A program made the translations under genes and the position numbers. This document shows, piece after piece, positions 60,085 to 64,000 of a stretch of 64,000 nt of DNA. Every line of letters starts with the position of its first letter. Position 1 is the stretch's first letter. Below the pieces are notes generated by a model. That model searched no databases. It was given only the letters and a program-made list of their open reading frames with translations, and had not been told where the DNA came from. This stretch comes from Monodelphis domestica (taxonomy: Eukaryota; Chordata; Mammalia; Didelphimorphia; Didelphidae): contig NC_077229.1 of NCBI RefSeq assembly GCF_027887165.1, positions 204,315,753 to 204,379,752 on the forward strand. The letters run 5' to 3'.

Positions 60085-60138
60085 TTCTGGGTGCTAACGG
60101 TAGGAGGTTTCGCTGTCCTCCTACGTTAGCACCCAGAA
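60085..60138. repeat. Near-perfect 22-bp inverted repeat upstream of exon 1C
   Basis: Arms 60085-60107 and 60117-60138 pair over 22 bp with a single bulged G and a 9-base loop (TTTCGCTGT). It is not part of any repeat family I recognise. Confidence 0.8.
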
Positions 60139-60226
60139 GGTAAAGATACTAGTTAATTGAGTAAGAGGTCCCAAGAAGTCAGAAAGAGAAAAAAGAGAAC
60201 GAATTGATAAGTACAGTTGTTACAAC

Positions 60227-60266
60227 TTTAGCGCCTTTGCCAGTGCTGAAAGAAAGAGGCGCTAAA
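60227..60266. repeat. 10-bp inverted repeat TTTAGCGCCT / AGGCGCTAAA
   Basis: Perfect arms at 60227-60236 and 60257-60266 with a 20-base spacer. TTTAGCGC resembles an E2F-type site on each strand, but that is a weak match. Confidence 0.6.
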
Positions 60267-60464
60267 CTGGTAGAGTTTAAGTGGGTGGGACCAGGGTGGG
60301 AGGATCCGAGAAAGCAGAATAAATAGGTTAGTGAATGGGAGTAGGTGGTAAAGGGAAGGCCAAAGAAACAAAAGCTCCTGCCAGCCAAAGATCTTCTAGC
60401 CGCCCCTAATGTAATTTGCTAAGATCTGCCCCATGCTTTCATATGCAAATCAAGCGCTAACCCA

Positions 60465-60512
60465 GAGCTGGGCTGGGTTGGGCTGAACTGAGCTGAGCTG
60501 AGCTGAGCTGCC
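60465..60512 (+). repeat. GAGCT/GGGCT pentamer array
   Basis: Imperfect GGGCTG units followed by four GAGCT units within the 1C leader. The motif resembles immunoglobulin switch repeats in miniature, but nothing else supports such a role. Confidence 0.6.
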
Positions 60513-60697
60513 TGCTCTTAAAGCCTAGTTACCAGACTGAGGGAGCTGAACGCAGCGCGCTGTAAGGGACGGAATCTTTGCTATCCAATGCTGAAGCCGG
60601 GGGATGGCCTGGAGACAGAACTAGAGAGCTACTCTTAATTAAACCACATGTCTTCTTTGGAGCCTGGACAAGCAGACACAGCTGAGAAGCTGCCCCA

Positions 60698-60721
60698 ATG
60701 CAAGATCTTCCAGAAAAGTAA
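60698..60721 (+). other. Short upstream ORF in the 1C leader
   Basis: ATG followed by six codons and TAA, 92 bases before the 1C start codon. The stop overlaps GTAAGC, which is also donor-like, so if an upstream noncoding exon is spliced here this frame would be interrupted. Confidence 0.3.
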
Positions 60722-60744
60722 GCTGGAGGCTGGGTGACTTAGGT

Positions 60745-60778
60745 TTCGGGAACTGAGTCCTCACTTCTCAGTCCCGAA
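60745..60778 (+). promoter_or_regulatory. Leader hairpin before the 1C start codon
   Basis: Arms 60745-60757 and 60767-60778 are complementary over 12 pairs with one bulged A, around a 9-base loop. It ends 36 bases before the ATG, so in mRNA it could slow scanning ribosomes. Confidence 0.45.
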
Positions 60779-60813
60779 GAGGGATTCTTTTTTTCCTCCG
60801 TGGAATAAAAAGC

Positions 60814-61738
60814 ATGAACTTTGGGAGGTATTATCGTTTTGTCATTCCCTTGCTGAGCTTGGTCCTCTTCTTCGTACTGTACAACCATCATATCTATGAT
60901 TCCAAGAGTTACCACCGGTTTAATGTATCTAACGAGCGATATTCTCTCTACGAATCTTGTAATGCAGTCGTTGAAGGGAGGCCAGTATTTGAGTGGGAGA
61001 AAGTATTAGTGCCTTCGTTTGGAAGAGTCTCCTGCGAGCAGTACTTGCTCCAAAGTCACTATATAACCGCCCCCCTTTCGAAAGAAGAAGCCCAGTTTCC
61101 TTTGGCCTATGTAATGGTGGTACATAAGGATTTTGAAACCTTTGAGAGACTCTTCCGGGCAGTTTACATGCCCCAAAATGTATACTGTATTCACATGGAT
61201 GAGAAGGCGACTACTGAATTTAAAGATGCTGTGGAGTGGTTGGTGAGCTGCTTCTCCAATGTTTTCCTTGCCTCCAAGATGGAGCCAGTTGTCTATGGTG
61301 GAATATCTAGGCTCCAGGCTGACCTGAACTGTATGAAAGACCTTGTAGCCTCTCAGATTCAGTGGAAATACCTCATCAACACCTGTGGGCAGGATTTCCC
61401 TCTGAAAACCAATAAGGAAATAATCCAGCATTTGAAAGGATTTAAAGGGAAAAATATCACCCCTGGGGTGCTGCCTCCTGCACATGCCATCGAAAGGACA
61501 AAATATGTCTTTAGAGAATATATGAGCCAGAAAGCCTCATATATGGAAAAAACCAAGATTTTAAAATCCTCCCCTCCCCATAAACTTGTAATTTACTTTG
61601 GCTCTGCCTATGTTGCCCTCACAAAAGAGTTTGTCAACTTTGTCTTCCAAGATCATCGAGCCATTGATTTACTCCAATGGTCTAGGGATACCTACAGTCC
61701 GGATGAGCATTTCTGGGTGACTCTTAATCGGCTCACTG
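60814..61738 (+). CDS. GCNT2: GCNT2 alternative first coding exon, type 1C
   Basis: Second alternative first exon of the same enzyme, 308 codons plus one base (ACTG) before a GTATGT donor, so it can join the same exon 2 as 1A. Seen: membrane anchor about residues 9-24, sequon at N37, cysteines 49, 74, 125, 146, 173 and 191, sequon at N214, and catalytic-type E298 in SPDEHFW. It starts MNFGRYYRF and ends LNRLTG, close to my recollection of human isoform C (MNFWRYC..., LNRVSG), which in human is the form used in red-cell precursors. The 1A sequon near residue 254 is absent here (PPHKLVIYF). The centre is nearly identical to 1A at the DNA level while both ends differ. Start chosen at the ATG with A at -3 before the anchor. 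The open frame continues 56 nt past the donor and that part is intronic. Confidence 0.93.
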
Positions 61739-61744
61739 GTATGT
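61739..61744 (+). other. Splice donor of exon 1C
   Basis: GTATGT follows ACTG in phase 1. It is identical in sequence and phase to the 1A donor, and homology between the two exons ends here. Confidence 0.85.
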
Positions 61745-62499
61745 GTAATTTCTTATTCTACCTGCCTACTAGACTCATTTGTGGGGCACTTTAGTCATTA
61801 GAATAATTTATGAAGGGGCCTTTAAAAAATAAATCTTTCAGTACCTAAAGCATCTTAGGCATGATTTTATATGTCCAGATATGAATATGTAAGTTTCAGA
61901 TCTATAGATTTATATGTGACATCTTACTGGAATAACTTGGAAGGCAATGCTTAGAGATGGGTAAGAGACTTACTGATCAAATTTGGTGGTGATACTTTTC
62001 AAGGCTAGTATCAACATCTAGAGTTCCCAAAGTTACTTTTTTTTAGTGAGTTGTGATTATAGTCATAAGTTGAACTTTTCCAGCATATATCAACTTAAAA
62101 TTCCACCTGTACATTATTTAGTCCAAAGGAGACAGTCAGTCTACTTGGGAAGCCCTGTACTTCTTCCTGAAATGTTGCCATTGCCCAGAAAAAATTTTTT
62201 TTTAATTCTTTATAGTTGCTTTTATAAGCCAGGTTACCAGTTACCCAAGAAAAACGTTCTCATTGCTTTATAATCATAGTATTTATTGTTTTTAAGGAAC
62301 AAAATGGTTTTGCCTTGGACATTGTAGGTAAGGCCTCATTTCTTAGTCTTACATTAATGAGGACCATTTGAAACTCTTCTTTTGTTGTTACCTTCAGTCA
62401 GATATTTCTTTTTTATATCTTAAAAAGATTTATTTCTGTCAGGACCTATTATTTCATGAATTTGTAGAACTTAAGGTACATGGGCTCCCTCCACTGATG
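61745..62499. other. Intron start after exon 1C; nothing recognised
   Basis: Unique-looking sequence. Exon 2 is not visible in the remaining window. Confidence 0.4.
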
Positions 62500-62790
62500 A
62501 TAGAATCCTAGATTGAGAGCTGGAAGGAATCTTAGAAACCATCTAATTCAACCCGTGTCATTCCCTATTTTATAGATGAGGAATTTAGGGTGAGAGGTAA
62601 AGTGCCCCAAATCACTTTGCTAGATGCAAATCTGACATTTTCACCTCTCTTAGCCTAATCTTCCCCTCAGTAAAATAGGAATAATAATAGCACCTAATTC
62701 CCTTGGATTGTTTTCAGGATCTAAAAAGCCAATGGATGAATAAAAGTACTTTGTAAACCTTAAAAGTCCTATATAAATGCTAGTTCTCCT
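62500..62790 (+). mobile_element. MIR/THER-type SINE pieces
   Basis: GAAACCATCTAATTCAACCC with TAGATGAGGAATTTAGGG, then GTAAAATAGGAATAATAATAG and TTTGTAAACCTTAAAAGTCC. Confidence 0.6.
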
Positions 62791-64000
62791 TATTATTGGA
62801 TACTCCTTGGTTATCTTGTATTAACCTTGTATCTTGCTGTGGTCCTGAATAGTGGTTTGCCCAGTCATATGGTTCCTTTATGTCTAAGACAGGCCTTATG
62901 ATTCCAAAACCTCTTTTCCCTCTACTTGATGGCTTCTTCCAAAGTTCCCAGACACCAGAATCAACAGCTATCTTTATTTCAACATTTCCTCCTTCATGTA
63001 TGAGTCGGCCACAAATGACTAATCTAATACTGTAAAATCTTTATTATTCAGTTTGAGTTAAGATCTAGAAAATGTGCTCTGATAATTTATTCAGATTAAC
63101 ACATTAAGCAGGTGAGGCAAAGTTACTAAATATTTGGATTTAAAGGCAAAACTGTGTTTTGACAGAATAAGAATAATATTTTGGAAACATTTATTTCTGG
63201 GCTGGCTCAAGATGACAAGAGAACAGATTTTTTTTTTTTAAAGAAATTCTGGCCTGGCTTTATATAGTATTAAGCCTTCTCAGTTTCTTATAACTGATTT
63301 GGCCAAAGTCCCAAGGAATTCCAGGCTTTTGAAGGCAGAAGACTGACTTAAAATCTTCTTTCTAACACTGATTAGCTTTCCCAAACTCTCCATCGCCCAT
63401 GTATGTAATGGAAAGTCATAGTGAGTTATAGGAATCACACTGCTGGCTTCCATGTTTGTGTTTGCACATTGTAAGCACTTAATAAATATTTTTTATTGAT
63501 TGATTGGTAGGTTGCCCTACCATGTCCCAGTGTAGCTGTGTATCTCCTTGCTTTCTGGGTCTTCTGTGTCTCTATCTGTCACACACACAAACACACACCT
63601 GTTTGTTTTAACCACAGATCTTCCTGTTTGGGGTGTAGTATCACAGAGACATTTGATTGTTATTTGAAACTTCCTTCCTGCCTTAAAACAGTCTCAAAGT
63701 AGCAAGTCATATTATGGCAGCCCTTGAAAGCACAAAGTAGATGTGTATGAATTTCACTTTGGAAAGGAATGGACAGAGCTTAAGTGGTCAGGGGCAATGA
63801 AATTCACAGTATTGGAGGAAATTTGATTTTATAAGACACTTCACTGTCAGCTGTTGCTCCCACCAAAACTAGGAATCACTCCAAGCCTCCTATGTAGGGA
63901 CTGATTCATAATTCATTCTTTATGTATCATATATCTAAAGCAATCTCTAGAAGATTGAAGAGTGGAAGAGAAATAATGGAGGAGGGAGTCCAGGCCCCAC
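62791..64000. other. Intron; one L2 3' end
   Basis: GTAAGCACTTAATAAATATT at 63471-63490 is an L2 3' end; a CA tract is near 63579-63598. Otherwise unassigned. Confidence 0.4.

Larger units (their letters stand above)
60400..60813 (+). promoter_or_regulatory. GCNT2: Probable promoter and 5' leader of exon 1C
   Basis: Repeat-free DNA with several CpGs (for example GCAGCGCGC near 60553). It holds an octamer ATGCAAAT at 60443-60450, a GAGCT/GGGCT pentamer array at 60465-60512, a 7-codon upstream ORF (MQDLPEK) at 60698-60721 and a hairpin ending 36 bases before the ATG. The AAAAGTAAGCTGGAGGC block at 60715-60731 matches the 1A leader. No clear TATA box is tied to a known start site. Confidence 0.5.

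Noticed and set aside
60465-60512. Immunoglobulin switch region
   Set aside because: Only about 48 bp of pentamers, no constant-region genes nearby, and it sits in the GCNT2 leader.
22972-61738. The two GCNT2 exons as processed pseudogenes or separate intronless genes
   Set aside because: Each is intact, ends at the same phase-1 GTATGT donor at the expected place and lacks any A-tail or C-terminal part. This fits alternative first exons.

Overview
The window reads as a piece of a marsupial nuclear genome. It is AT-rich and CpG-poor, and most of it is interspersed repeats. These are tRNA-headed SINEs of the marsupial SINE1 and MAR1 kinds, MIR/THER, L2, CR1/L3, marsupial L1, a hAT transposon and many solo LTRs. 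The species cannot be told from the sequence alone.

The only host gene I can support is GCNT2, the I-branching beta-1,6-N-acetylglucosaminyltransferase (blood group I antigen, CAZy family GT14). It lies on the plus strand. Two alternative first coding exons are present, each about 920 bp. The 1A type is at 22972-23887 and the 1C type at 60814-61738. Each encodes a type II membrane anchor, the stem and the first three quarters of the catalytic domain. Each ends in phase 1 at a GTATGT donor. The shared exons 2 and 3 that would finish either protein are not in the window and should lie downstream. Mammals such as human also have a 1B exon between 1A and 1C; none is visible here.

Layout: 1-22 kb is upstream repeat-rich DNA. 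It holds nested LTRs (977-7468), a rearranged full-length-type L1 (about 5388-13290), a reversed L1 remnant and a broken class I (gamma-like) endogenous retrovirus (15751-20264). From 21.95 to 23.9 kb is the 1A leader and exon. From 23.9 to 60.1 kb is the 1A-to-1C interval. It contains a 5 kb minus-strand L1 inserted in an L2 with a 16-bp target duplication, a hAT element with LTR sequence nested inside, two LTRs side by side, and many SINEs. From 60.1 to 61.74 kb is the 1C leader and exon. The window ends in intron.

The two exons would act as alternative promoters plus N-terminal modules spliced to the same C-terminal exons, giving tissue-specific forms of one Golgi enzyme that turns linear poly-N-acetyllactosamine (i antigen) into branched chains (I antigen). 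The most interesting observations are a gene-conversion-like tract between 1A and 1C (8 differences in 267 bp, flanks far more diverged), the apparent absence of 1B, several near-perfect hairpins just upstream of 1C, and a 117-bp inverted repeat with 112 matching positions near the left edge.
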